Source: Larix kaempferi (Eukaryota > Streptophyta > Pinopsida > Pinales > Pinaceae). Taken from it: a DNA stretch of 64,000 nt. The DNA lies in the NCBI GenBank assembly GCA_027924585.1, contig BSBM01000106.1, positions 40,501,501 through 40,565,500 on the forward strand. Reading direction: 5' to 3'. The notes under the pieces are model-generated. The model had not been told where the DNA came from and did not search any database. It saw only the letters and a program-made list of their open reading frames with translations. This document shows positions 22,924 through 32,806 of the stretch, one piece after another (the first letter of the stretch is position 1; each line of letters begins with the position of its first letter). Made by a program: the position numbers and the translations under genes.

Positions 22924-24551
22924 TACCAGCTGCTTCTTCTACTGCGTAGTGAACTCTGTGGGTGCAAATCCAGTGGTCAAAAAATCAATGATTTCCTGGT
23001 AGTACTCATCTGCAACTTGTATGGTGAACAACTGTGCATCAGGAAGATTGTCCTCCAAATTCGCAGGCTCTTCTCCTGACTCGATTCTTGACAAATGATC
23101 AGGTCCCAAATTCAATCTGCCTGGCTTAACAATAATCTCAAAATCGTACTCCTGAAAGAGTAGTAACCATCTGCATATGTGCCCCCCAACATTGGCTTAT
23201 TAACAAGGTATTTCAAGGTAGAATGGTCAGTGAACATGGAGAAGTGTGCACCAAGCAGGTAGTGCCTGAACTTCTGCAGTGCATATACCATTGCGAGTCC
23301 TTCTCTTTCAGTAGTAGTATAGTTCTTCTCAACGGATGATAGCTTTCTACTGGAAAAGGCAATGGGATGATCAATGCCTCCCTCTCCTAGTTGCGTAAGA
23401 ACAATACCCAATGCTATGCATGATGCATCCACATGGACGTGAAAAGGCTTCTCCCAGTCCGGAAAAACTAGGATTGGCGCAGTGACCATTTTCTCCTTCA
23501 ATGTGTTGAATCCTTTCTCACAATCCTCATTCCAAATGAATGGTACATCTTTCTTCAGCAGTTTTTCCATAACTGTAGTTATCTGCGCATACCCTTTTAT
23601 GAACTTCCTATAGTAACCGGTATGCCCTAGTGTAGTGCGCAATTTCTTAACTGAATTGGGTGTAGGCAAGTTTACAATGACTGCGATCTTAGCAGGGTCT
23701 ACCATCAAGCCCTGATTGCATACAATGTGTCCCAACAAGACTCAATAGGGTACACAAAAGACACATTTCTTCAAGTTTAATGAAATTTGGTGTTGTTTGC
23801 ATTTTTCCAGCATCATCCTGAGGTTCGCGGCATGGTTCTTTAATAACTCGAAAATGGTCCAATCATCAAAGTAAACCTCTAGAAACTTATGTATAAAATC
23901 CTTAAATGCTGCGACGACCACTCTAGAGAATATGGCGGGTGCATTCTTCATACCAAAGGGCATCACTGTGTATTGGAACGACCCCCATTCTGTAGCAAAA
24001 GTCGTCTTGTGCCTATCTGCACAATCAATCCTAATCTGATGGTAGCCAGAAAATCCATCAGTAAAAGAATAGGCCTCATTCCCTCCAACATTATCTAGCA
24101 CTTCATCTGTAAAAGGTGCAGGGAATGGGTCATGCATTGAAGCATCGTTGAGTTTTCTGAGATCCACACAAATTATGATCTCGCCCTTTGTTTTCCTGTC
24201 CTGGATAACCATCGGGCTTATCCATTCAGATTCTTCAACTGGCTCAATGATCCCTGCATCGAGCATCTTATCGAGTTCTGCCCTAACTCGTTCTTTATAG
24301 CGCGGGTTTAGTCTGTATGGTCTTTGTTTCACAGGTTTCGCGCCAGGCTTAAGAGGAATTTTCATCACTCCTAAGTTTCCCAAGATACCTTTCATCTCTG
24401 TGAACTTGGTCGTGAATAGTTCTTGATATTTCTGTAATATACCCACGACCTCTTCAACTGTATCTTCATCCCAATAATCTCCAATAGCTGCAAACCTTGG
24501 CGCTTCGCTGGTGCCAATGTTCACTTTCCTTGTTTTCACGGGTCCACTCAT
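22924..24551 (-). pseudogene. Ty3/gypsy reverse transcriptase and RNase H
   Basis: 24551-23742 carries the RT fingers and palm: KPVKQRPYRLNPRYKERV, PVEESEWISPMV, VDLRKLNDAS, FTDGFSGYHQIRI with the first catalytic Asp, VMPFGMKNAPA, and the catalytic YFDD in EVYFDDWTIF. A TGA at 23742-23744 (in place of a Gly codon in CVPYGVLLGH) is followed in the same frame by the thumb (GLMVDPAKIAVIVNLPTP) and RNase H (HVHVDASCIALG, TTTEREGLAMVYAL, FTDHSTLKYLVNKP). A one-base shift in a G run near 23180 then moves the frame to RWLLLFQEYDFEIIVKPGR, DHLSRI and the linker to integrase. Three lesions in all. The enzyme copies genomic RNA into DNA. Confidence 0.92.
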
Positions 24552-25537
24552 GTCTGGAATTTCCAGTGGAGGTCCTTCTACCTTGCGCGATCCCTCTGAC
24601 TCAGGGATCTGGATGTTGCGCGGGTCCTCCTCATCGCTATCTGTTGTGTCCTCGGTTTCTCCATCAATGTGATAAAACTCAAGAGCATGTTCTATCTACT
24701 CTTCCCATTCAGGTTGTAGGCGCTCAGGTATGCAGTCTGTGCCGAAGAATTCTTCTAGTGTCATGTTTCCTTGTGTACAATCTGGACTGAATATTTTTTT
24801 CTTAATGACCTGCAGCGTGTCATTGATACTTGGATGCTCGTCTTCGAAGCTGAAATCCTGCTGGAAGGTCGCAGTGAGGTTGGACCAGTCCACTGTGCCT
24901 CTGCGCAACTCCAGGTCTAGGTACCATTTCTTCGGAATCGACGCTTCTAACATGTGCACAAACAGATGCACCCATTATGTTTGTGGTTTTTCCTTCCATG
25001 CTCTTGAACAGACCCAAATATGCTCTCTTGGATCCGTCTGTCCATTATATTTCTCAAAGGATAGGGTAACCTTATCAGCAAACCTGATTTGCATCTTAAT
25101 TCTACATTGATCCCACGTTGTCAGTATCTTCTTATGCGCATCCCACCATCTGGCAGGTATGTCGCGCAATGCCATGTCTAGAGCTGAGACACGGTGTTCA
25201 TCCGAAATTGCTGCAGTATATTCTTTGATAAAACAATACACATTAGATAAACCATCAAATGTAGGGATCAGAGTTACCTCTTTCCCAATCCAGCGGAGTG
25301 ACTTCGTGATCCGTGCGCACTTTCTGGAAGATACTTCATGTAACTTGTTTTGCTAGTTTTCTAGTCCTGCATCGGAATATGAAATGCAAGAGCTATCACA
25401 GCGCCAACTGAGTGTGCCATCTGCAGTTGGGTTAACATAGTCAGCAGTATTGGTTGTCATCTTGTAAATACGGTCCAAGTCTTGAGCTATGGATTCCTCT
25501 TGAATCGGTTCAACATACCGCTCACCCTGCGAAGGTT
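24552..25537 (-). pseudogene. Gag-like modules between protease and RT
   Basis: In the RT frame, upstream of RT, are about 330 codons that do not belong to protease or RT. One segment (FDGLSNVYCFIKEY, then LDMALRDIPARWWDAHKK, then IRFADK) has the pattern of a retrotransposon gag capsid: F-DG, alternating hydrophobic helices, WW, terminal RF. A second follows directly (KYNGQTDPREHI, WVHLFVHMLEA, KKWYLDLELRRGT, FQQDFSFED) with another gag-like pattern. Single stops occur near 24975 and 24696, and a stop after DAGLEN near 25353. The segment then runs through an acidic linker into the RT N-terminus. A gag capsid normally lies only upstream of protease; here it would be present a second and perhaps a third time. 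Assignment is by pattern and needs a profile search. Confidence 0.6.
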
Positions 25538-25909
25538 CTAATGGCGCGATGACCCTGATATCATTGCCTTCAAAATCATTTTCATAGTTTTTAAATCAAT
25601 AATGGTAGAGTTTTTCATTTCCCAATCGATACCCAGCAGTGTTGGATAAGGATGGCTGTCATCCACAATTTCAATTACTTCAAAATCGGCATAGCTACAC
25701 ACTCCATCAATTTCAACAATGGTTTTGGGTAATCTTCCCAAAGGTATAACTATCCCTTGGTTAGCCATCCTCAACAGTAGAGGTGACCACTGTAACTTGG
25801 GTTTACCCATCCGGTGCCATGTCTGCTTGGTCAAGACATTTACTTTAGATCCAAGATCGAGAATGATCTCATCCATATCATAGTCTCCAATCTGTGCAGT
25901 GAGTATCAT
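25538..25909 (-). pseudogene. Ty3/gypsy aspartic protease
   Basis: About 123 codons continuous in frame with the zinc-knuckle ORF upstream. The catalytic motif is ILDLGSKVNVL, the DLGS variant common in plant gypsy elements. The flap region and TLLGIDWE (second conserved segment) follow at normal spacing. The frame ends MILKAMISGSSRH. The alternative frame at the same place (FEGNDIRVIAPLEPSQG) carries on towards RT, so a frameshift, either programmed or mutational, lies between protease and the RT polyprotein. Protease would mature the Gag-Pol polyprotein. Confidence 0.87.
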
Positions 25910-26679
25910 TTACCTTCCTGTTCTCTTAGGACTCTGAATATTGTGTACTGCACCATTGGTAGCCCCTTTGTCATTGTTTGGATCATACTGCCTTAGTAGG
26001 TTTTCAAATTCCGTAAAAGCATCTGCGCTCTTTAGTAATTTCATGCAGCTGCGTAAGAACTGCGCAACAGAGGTCCCTGCGTCTATTGCGGCATTTGTCT
26101 GATCTTGCGTCGTTGGCATATTCTCTCTTTGTGGTACTTCACTGCGCAGCTGTGTTCTGGGGGAGCCAAGTGGTAGTGCCCTGAATATGTCTCGTGCTTC
26201 CTCAAAGGCTCCCTTATTTTTCTGTAAATCCAGACCTGGTGCTTTCCCAGGAGCTTTCCTAATCCATACCAGCTCTCCAAGATTCTGTCTAGGGTCGCGC
26301 ATTCCGGAGGTCGAAGCTTCTGTGCCTCCGTCCCTTCCTGTATCTGCGCCACTGCGCATTACTACGTTTACACTTGGATCCGTAGTTCTGCTCTCTGCTG
26401 CAATCAACTGAATATTGGGATTTGGTGGTTCTGTCCTTCTTCTCTTCTGCATTTCTACCTCAAGTACAGGACAGTCTTCAATAACATGCTCAAATGATTT
26501 ACAGTAATTGCACGTAGTGCATTGGTTGGTACAATCTCTAGAAATGTGACCTAGCTGGCCATAGTTGTAACAGATTACCTGGCCGCAGCCTCTTCCTTGC
26601 GCCAGACCGGCATTTCTTCCTCTCCAGCGGTATCCACCACCACGGCCTCTATATCCCCCTTAATCATATTGGGTGTTTT
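25910..26679 (-). pseudogene. Gag C-terminal part: zinc knuckles 4-5 and linker
   Basis: Downstream of the solo LTR the gag frame resumes with a stop (QYD then TAA), an RGG-type segment (GGYRGRGGGYRWRGRN) and two knuckles. The first, CYNYGQLGHISRDC, has lost its second Cys to Tyr; the second, CNYCKSFEHVIEDC, is a perfect CX2CX4HX4C. A 180-codon open frame (26452-25910) then leads to protease. Knuckles bind the packaged RNA. The frame is the same as that of the gag part upstream of the insertion. Confidence 0.85.
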
Positions 26680-28265
26680 CTTGTTGTAATACCCCAATTT
26701 GGACCCTTAGAAAATATTGTCCCTAATGTAAATATTGTATACACACGTTGTATGTTTCCCTAGCGTGGAGCTCAAGGCCAAGGCCCCGCTAGTTTATGCT
26801 CGGATTTTATTTAAATTAGACCCACTTGATGTTTTGATACCCACGTGCTATTAAGCCATGGGATATTGTAAATTGATGTAAATATTTAACATTGAAATGA
26901 AATACCAAAACTGGCTATGGAGGCAACGAATGAGAAGGGGCCACGTGTATCCACTAGGGAGTGGTGAGGGGGCTATGGGACTAAACCCTAGGCTGCCATT
27001 TATCATTATGAGAACCCATTGACTTCCCTAGGTGACATTAATGCATGTTGTAAGGAAGTGGTGAGATTTCAGCCCATGGCTTCAATGGAGCATGGGCAGC
27101 CCTGAAATTCGTATGGGTGGGCATGGGCTCTGTTTGCTTATGCAAGAAGTCACTCAACCTCATGGGAGGGGGATTCAATCTGATCCCCATTCCATTGTGG
27201 AGGTACCTAGCATCTTTCTGCATCCAAAAACGAGTGCTAGCAGTGAGAGAACCAGAAATCGCGACCTTGAGAGAACCCAGATTTTGAAAGACCAAAAACG
27301 CCCAGATTTGGCATGGGACAAGGAAATCCAATGGGGGATCCATTAGCATGAACCTTGGGGTGAATTTGGGAGCATTAGCTACCTCGAAATCAATAGGAAA
27401 ACCCAGTTTTTGCAGCTCAGAAAACCAGTGACGGATTTGAGTATTTGGTGAGCAGAATGGTGAGAAATCCAGTTGGGAATGACTATGCAGAGGTTGGGTG
27501 TGCTTGATAAACCCAGTGAAGGCTAGGATCTCAAAGATTAGCAGCTGGACCTTTCTATGCCCATCCTGAAGAGCACTGGAGGGAAGAGTTGCCTGAGGGA
27601 CTATGTAACAGAGAAGGGGATCTTCCTTGTGTTGGATGTGGTAGGTAATGTGGGTGCCTGGCTGTTGAGCTCACTTGAGATGCCTGTAGCTTTGTGGTTG
27701 AGCTCACTGGCTTAGTGTTACCCTCCTCTATCTTCCTGGATGCTTGACCGAAACCATGGCTGTGAGTGAACCCAGCTAGTTACTCCTTAGTGGATGCACA
27801 ACCCAACTCGGGGGTGATCTCTCAGCTGAAGGAATATAGGCTATATAGAGATCTATGGTTGGGAGGAACGTTGCTCTTCCATAGCCAGTTGTTTGGACCG
27901 TTAAAGTTCAAGATAAGTATTCTTGTGATTTAATTTATATACAGTCTGTGTTCTGCAATGCATTCAATCTGAAGGATCAATTATTCATGTTAATGAAATG
28001 AAAGGCATCATGTTCTATGCAATATGATAATTAATGACTGTTACATGTATGGTTGATATGGGTATGCTGAACGCATGAAGAAATTGTGTGCATATGTAAT
28101 GTTTAATTTCCGTTGTGTTGATATTGAATTGAATCTACACGCCGAAGTTTTTAATTGATATGAAACTATGAGTAAAAATTATTGAGGCTAAGTCTTCACA
28201 AAAGCCTATGTGTTGTTAACGTTTCCTTCCCTGCATTTGATGATGGAAGGGGACGTTACACTTGT
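26680..28265. mobile_element. Solo LTR (1,576 bp) nested in gypsy gag, TSD cttgt
   Basis: Bases 26685-28260 begin TGTAATACCCC and end GGGGACGTTACA, the TG...CA ends with matching inverted termini of an LTR. They are flanked by perfect 5-bp duplications cttgt at 26680-26684 and 28261-28265. No gag, pol or second LTR lies inside, so this is a solo LTR left by recombination between two LTRs. Read on the minus strand it starts TGTAACGTCCCC, like many plant gypsy LTRs, so minus orientation is more likely. Removing it with one target copy gives continuous gag coding (ETQTKQENTQYD). Short frames inside (for example 27038-27349) are not called. Confidence 0.9.
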
Positions 28266-28768
28266 TTTGTTTGAGTTTCCTCTTGAACGCGATACATCCC
28301 AGCACCTCGCATTGCTTCCATATCGTGCTTTCTTTCATTCATGAGCTCATATGCGCGGCAATTGGATTCATCATGTTCAACTAATTTACAGAAATTGCAA
28401 TATAGGCTTTTAGGCGTGTTTACATATTTCTGTATCAGATAACAGTCTCCAGGCCTGTGTCCTCTGGTTCTGCAAATTTCACACCACGGTGCCTGATTGT
28501 GGTTCATATTGATTAGGTTTGGTGCGCCACTGGAAAAATAGTCCTGAAATAGAGGGCAATGTTCTTTGGTATGGCCTTATCCTTTGCATCCGGTGCACCA
28601 AACTTCACGTCTGTGTTCATATCTTTGCTCTTTCTCGTTTTTCATACCTTGTAATTCTAATGTCAGCGTAGTCAGTTGGTTTTGAATCTGCGACATCCCA
28701 ATGCTAGTCTCAGCAATTGGTGAAGCCTCTAGCTGCATCGTGATCTCTAAGGCCTCTGCCTGCGACAC
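28261..28768 (-). pseudogene. Gag middle part: zinc knuckles 1-3
   Basis: In frame with the capsid ORF after a stop near 28775. A coiled segment (SQIQNQLTTLTLELQGMKN) is followed by three CX2CX4HX4C knuckles. CTGCKG-stop-GHTKEHC is interrupted by TAA at 28577-28579; CEICRTRGHRPGDC and CNFCKLVEHDESNC are intact. The frame then reaches EETQTKQ, where the solo LTR is inserted. With the two knuckles beyond the insertion, this Gag had five. Confidence 0.85.
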
Positions 28769-28774
28769 AAGCTT

Positions 28775-29557
28775 CTATTGCATCAATGGTTGTCTGATGT
28801 GAAGAAACAGCGCAGTGATGAACCATTCCTTGTGCTGTTGTGGAGCTATCATGAAACTAACTTGGTCTAACAATGTTTTAAATTTATGGTCAAATTCCCA
28901 GACCGATTCGGTAGGCTTCTGTTTGATTTCCTTTAATTCTGTTATGCACTGCGATTCTGACTTTGGCTTCTTAAACTCTACGACCAGTGCATCCTGAATT
29001 TCTGTTAGGTTTCTCGGTTGTGCCTGAGAATATTTCATAAACCAATGCAACGCGTGGTCTCTGAAAGTAGTGACGAGCTGCGCTCTCTTCACAACATCAT
29101 CCTGGATTTGCCTTAAGCTCCATACGGCTTCACATAGAAACCAGTGTTGTTCAGGGTCTTCTAGACCCGTTCCTTTGAATATCGACATCTTTATATCGTT
29201 ATCTATCATTCTTCTTCTTGGTTGTGCACTGCTCTGAGTAGTGCTGACTATCTGCGCAGAGAAAACAAAGGGAATATTCGGAATACCGGGATTCTGCAGA
29301 CGGGACTGCACGACACTCACAGCGGGTGGGTTCTGGTCTAAGGATGGCGCAGTTTCTGCAACTGGCAGATTCTGAGGTGTGATAGGGTGAATAGTGGCTG
29401 ATAGCGATGCGGTCTGATTGTTAAGATCACATGGGAGTTCGATATCTACGCGGAGTCCAGGTCCTTCGAGATTCTTTTCTTTATTAAACTTATATCTCTT
29501 TCCACTTCTCAAATTATGAGTTCCTTCGTCAGAATCACTTTAAATGCTATTGACCAT
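28775..29557 (-). pseudogene. Ty3/gypsy Gag, capsid region
   Basis: Best start is ATG at 29555-29557 (MVNSI), followed after five codons by a TAA (29540-29542) and then SDSDEGTHNLRSGKRYK in the same frame. Open to 28775. A Pro/Gln-rich N-terminus leads to the capsid domain: MSIFKGTGLEDPEQHWFLCE, LVTTFRDHALHWFMKYS, LVVEFKKPKSE and VWEFDHKFKTLLDQV, the retrotransposon gag pattern. Gag forms the virus-like particle. Two stops flank this ORF in an otherwise continuous frame. Confidence 0.85.
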
Positions 29558-30110
29558 GACAGATGTAAAAATATTACTGCATCCTTAAAACTCCTTTCTC
29601 AGCTAAAAGCATTTTAATATATAGACTAAGATTGTTTAAGAACTCACCTCTGAATCCTTCGAAAAAGTATGCTTCAACTTGACTGTAAGATTTCAGCGTG
29701 TCGACAGCAAACTCGGTCACAAATCCTTCAAGTATGCTATTGACCCAAAAGTCAAATGCTCGTGATAGTGGGCTGTCTATTGCTTTGAGCTGCGCTGTGA
29801 GCTTTCGAATCCACTCTGTAGGTACTCCCCCTTGAAAACAAGTCTTCTTGAGTCACATTATCCACACGTGTAGCTCATTTGGAAATGTAGCCCAAAAGAT
29901 CTCGTGAATATCTCTCCAGAAATATTTGTTCAACTACTCTACGTCGGTGAGACGTGAATGTTTGTTCTCTTTCTTCGCAAAATATCTTTCAATCTTGTCG
30001 CACCAATCCCAGATCTCTTTCTGTTCAGGATGCCAATTTTCTGAACCCAATGGGAACTGGTATTCTTCTTCACACATTACTTTTCAACACTCTATCGCAT
30101 CACTGGTCTT
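29558..30110 (-). other. Gypsy 5' leader
   Basis: About 550 bp between primer-binding site and gag start on the minus strand. No supported gene; the presumed site of dimerisation and packaging signals. Confidence 0.5.
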
Positions 30111-30128
30111 AGCTGAGCAACGAAACCA
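30111..30128 (-). promoter_or_regulatory. Candidate primer-binding site
   Basis: Two bases after the end of the 5' LTR the minus strand reads TGGTTTCGTTGCTCAGCT. TGG matches the complement of a tRNA CCA end and the position is right. I cannot name the tRNA. Confidence 0.55.
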
Positions 30129-30130
30129 TT

Positions 30131-31779
30131 TGTTGGCTGTCAATCACCTTCTTGAGGTTTCCAGTGTAGACCTAGGTACTCCGTGGTTCAAGGAACCAAC
30201 AAAACCCCAATTCAACGGCCCTTTTGGCAACAGGCTGCGCATAGCCTGAGGTCTCACCTGAGGCGAAGCTGGAGGGGTTGGTTGTGGAATCAAGTTTCCA
30301 CAACTGGGTGATGCGATGGGGGGAGAGCTAATAAGCAGCACAACGCCTTGCGGGTTGCACGGGTAGATAACTGCGCGAACCTTCTGTTTCGCGTCGAATA
30401 CTTTAACATTCTTTAGTGCACAACTGCGCTCACACCTCCAATGACTGTGCGATACAGGATACCTTTGCGTTACGACAGTAAGCTATCAATAGCTACCTCG
30501 CAGCAACCTTCAATGACTCGACACATCCATGAGACTGCGCGTCCTTGCCAGGATGTTCAATTCTAACCATTCTACTTAACTTCCTTTATCCCTTTACTCC
30601 ATTCAAGTCTTATTAGTAAATTGTGGATGGTTTAATAAATTTGTTACTGCGCGCTCAAACCCTGCGCTAAAACTCAATGTTCACTACTTTGACCAATAGA
30701 TAGCTTCATACATTCCAATCGACAGATTCATACATGTTGAATACTTAATAGTCCTCTGCGCATGCATTACTTAACATATTATTCCCATTCACTGTGGCGA
30801 ATACATATAAAAGCAATCACATACAGAAGTTTCCAGCATTAAACATACATACCAAGCAATTAAACAATCGTAAAACACATTGGTCACACAACACAGAATT
30901 TAACGTGGTTTACCCCCCGCATGGAGGCTACGTCCACAAGAACGGTTGTTAATATTGCTCTTAATGGGAAGGGTACAACCATTTTTAGTCTGCACACTCA
31001 GCTGCAGACTCTCTTCTCTCTCTCAGATAGGTCTCTACGCACTCAGCTGCAGAGCCTTTACAATGGCTGTCTAAGCTTAAGATTCTACAATAATCAACAC
31101 TTAACCAAAATGAAGAGTTTATCAACCCAACCAACAACCCTTTCCCATACAAAATCATGCCTATTTATAGATTATGCATGCAAGCATATCTTTACAATTC
31201 GTAAGAAAAAACCCTTAGGTCTACAAAACTTGCATGGCTAACTGCCACCCTAGCTGTCGCCGTCGACAGCTTACTCTGCGTGCTCCAGCTAGGCCACTCA
31301 TGGCTCACACGCTCTTCTGACAGCCGCAGTCCTTCAAGCGGTTACAACTTCATCATGGCCTGTCCCTTTCCACTCCTTCGCCTACCTGTCGCCATCGGCG
31401 TTGTGGCCTAGCTTCTCAATTGCTTGCCGCCACACGTTTGAATAGGTCGCTTTCATCTACCATCCACTTGTTCCTTACCCAAAATAGGTCATATCCTCGT
31501 CTGACCTTTACCCACCCAAAAGTAGCTTATGCGCTACTATGCACATTGTCTTGCTGTGCGATAGTGTCTTAGTCATTGCCCTCGCGTGACACGCGCAAAA
31601 CCTCAAATTGTTCGTCGCCTACTGCCGTGTGCAATGTGCTTTCACCAAAACTGCTTTCTCTTCCTGCCGCAGCACGCACCGCGCAATTATCAAAATTGTC
31701 TTTTCTTCCTGCTACAGCGCGCTATGCGCGATTTTCCATACTTGTATATTTTTCCAACCCACTTGGGACCCGCCCAACA
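30131..31779 (-). repeat. 5' LTR of the gypsy element
   Basis: 1,649 bp with TGTTGG...CCAACA termini, matching 16460-18139 along its whole length with scattered differences and small indels. It lies upstream of gag in the transcription direction. The divergence shows the insertion is not recent. Confidence 0.93.
31161..31170 (-). promoter_or_regulatory. TATA box in 5' LTR
   Basis: Minus-strand ctataaatag, followed downstream by the presumed R region; identical in the other LTR. Confidence 0.65.
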
Positions 31780-31884
31780 GTGGTGACAAAAGGAAGGTGG
31801 TCAATGTGAAGGTGTACCTACTATTGACATAATTGAATCTTGAAAGTCGCTATCAAACTTTGCACAATGGATAACATTGACTAG

Positions 31885-32640
31885 TTTTTTTTTCAACGAA
31901 AAAAGAGGTTTCTTGCTATTCATAAGTGTGAATCAAAGAACCTTACAGTGATATCCTATCCCATGGATAGATATGAGTAATACTTCTATACAAGATACTT
32001 CATGTTAATGATCATCTATGTAAAACTGTAACATATCAAACCGACTATTTTCTTTTTTGCATTGTATCTTGTTTATACATAAGAAAACCAAAATACTTTT
32101 AATCTTTTAATACTATATATCCCCAAAACTAGTCGTTCTAATTTGTAAAATCTAAAATATCCTATAATGACCTACTTCCTGAAGCTGATGATCTGAATAA
32201 TGCAAAAAGTATAAGATCTCATCATCTTGAAGTAATCCCTTTTTGGAAAGTATATCGGCTCACTGATTGTAATGCCACGAGATATGTTGAAAATCAAGCA
32301 GTACTAAACTGGTCTTTTAGAGAATTGATCCTCGATTTCCATTGTTCCAGTGTAGCCACCCAAAAATGTCGATAGCCCCTATCCCACTCAATAATTGCCA
32401 AGGAATCTCCAAGTACCTGTAATTCAAGTAAACCGATGGCTAATGCAAAATGAAGGAGACCCCAGAGGGCCAATGACTATGCCCTTGCATTGCTTCCCCT
32501 ACCACATCCAAAAAAAAACTCATAATAGCAATTCAGGGATATCGCAATGAAATCACCTGCACCACATTTACCTCTATGTCCAGCACCGCCGAAATACCCT
32601 ACCGGTCTAACTATATTAAAGCACTTTCTCAAGTGTAACA
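31885..32640 (-). mobile_element. LINE-E relic: RNase H and 3' end
   Basis: On the minus strand the sequence reads as a decayed plant LINE RNase H: GYFGGAGHRGKCGAGDF (usual FDGA, Asp lost), FGCGRGSNARA (the following Glu codon is now a stop), LWGLLHFALAIGLLELQ, VLGDSLAIIEWDRG. A poly(A) tail follows, seen as nine T at 31885-31893. Only the last 750 bp or so of the element remain. It has a different 3' end from LINE-A/B and lies head-to-head with LINE-C. Confidence 0.75.
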
Positions 32641-32739
32641 ATAAAAACAAAGATAAGGAAATTCTTCTGAAGTCAATTCATTTGTTTTCAAAACAAAATT
32701 TATACCTTCAAAAAGTTGTGGGTATTGTTTTTCCTTACT

Positions 32740-32741
<2 letters not shown>

Positions 32742-32805
<64 letters not shown>
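32742..32805. repeat. (TA)n microsatellite, about 32 units
   Basis: An uninterrupted alternating ta tract of about 64 bp, immediately upstream of the first recognisable residues of LINE-C. Confidence 0.97.

Positions 32806-32806
<1 letters not shown>

Larger units (their letters stand above)
16455..31784 (-). mobile_element. 15.3-kb Ty3/gypsy LTR retrotransposon with extra ORF and nested solo LTR
   Basis: Two long direct repeats of about 1.65 kb start TGTTGG and end CCAACA, and they bracket coding regions all on the minus strand. The order in transcription direction is 5' LTR, primer-binding site, gag capsid, zinc knuckles, protease, gag-like modules, RT, RNase H, integrase, a long extra ORF, 3' LTR. 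Flanking 5-mers are gttgt (16455-16459) and gtggt (31780-31784), a target duplication with one mismatch. Integrase after RNase H defines Ty3/gypsy. No chromodomain is visible after integrase, and the RT/RNase H pattern (RWLLLFQEYDFE) suggests a non-chromovirus (Athila/Tat-like) lineage; that placement is inference. Numerous single stops and frameshifts make it inactive. Confidence 0.93.
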
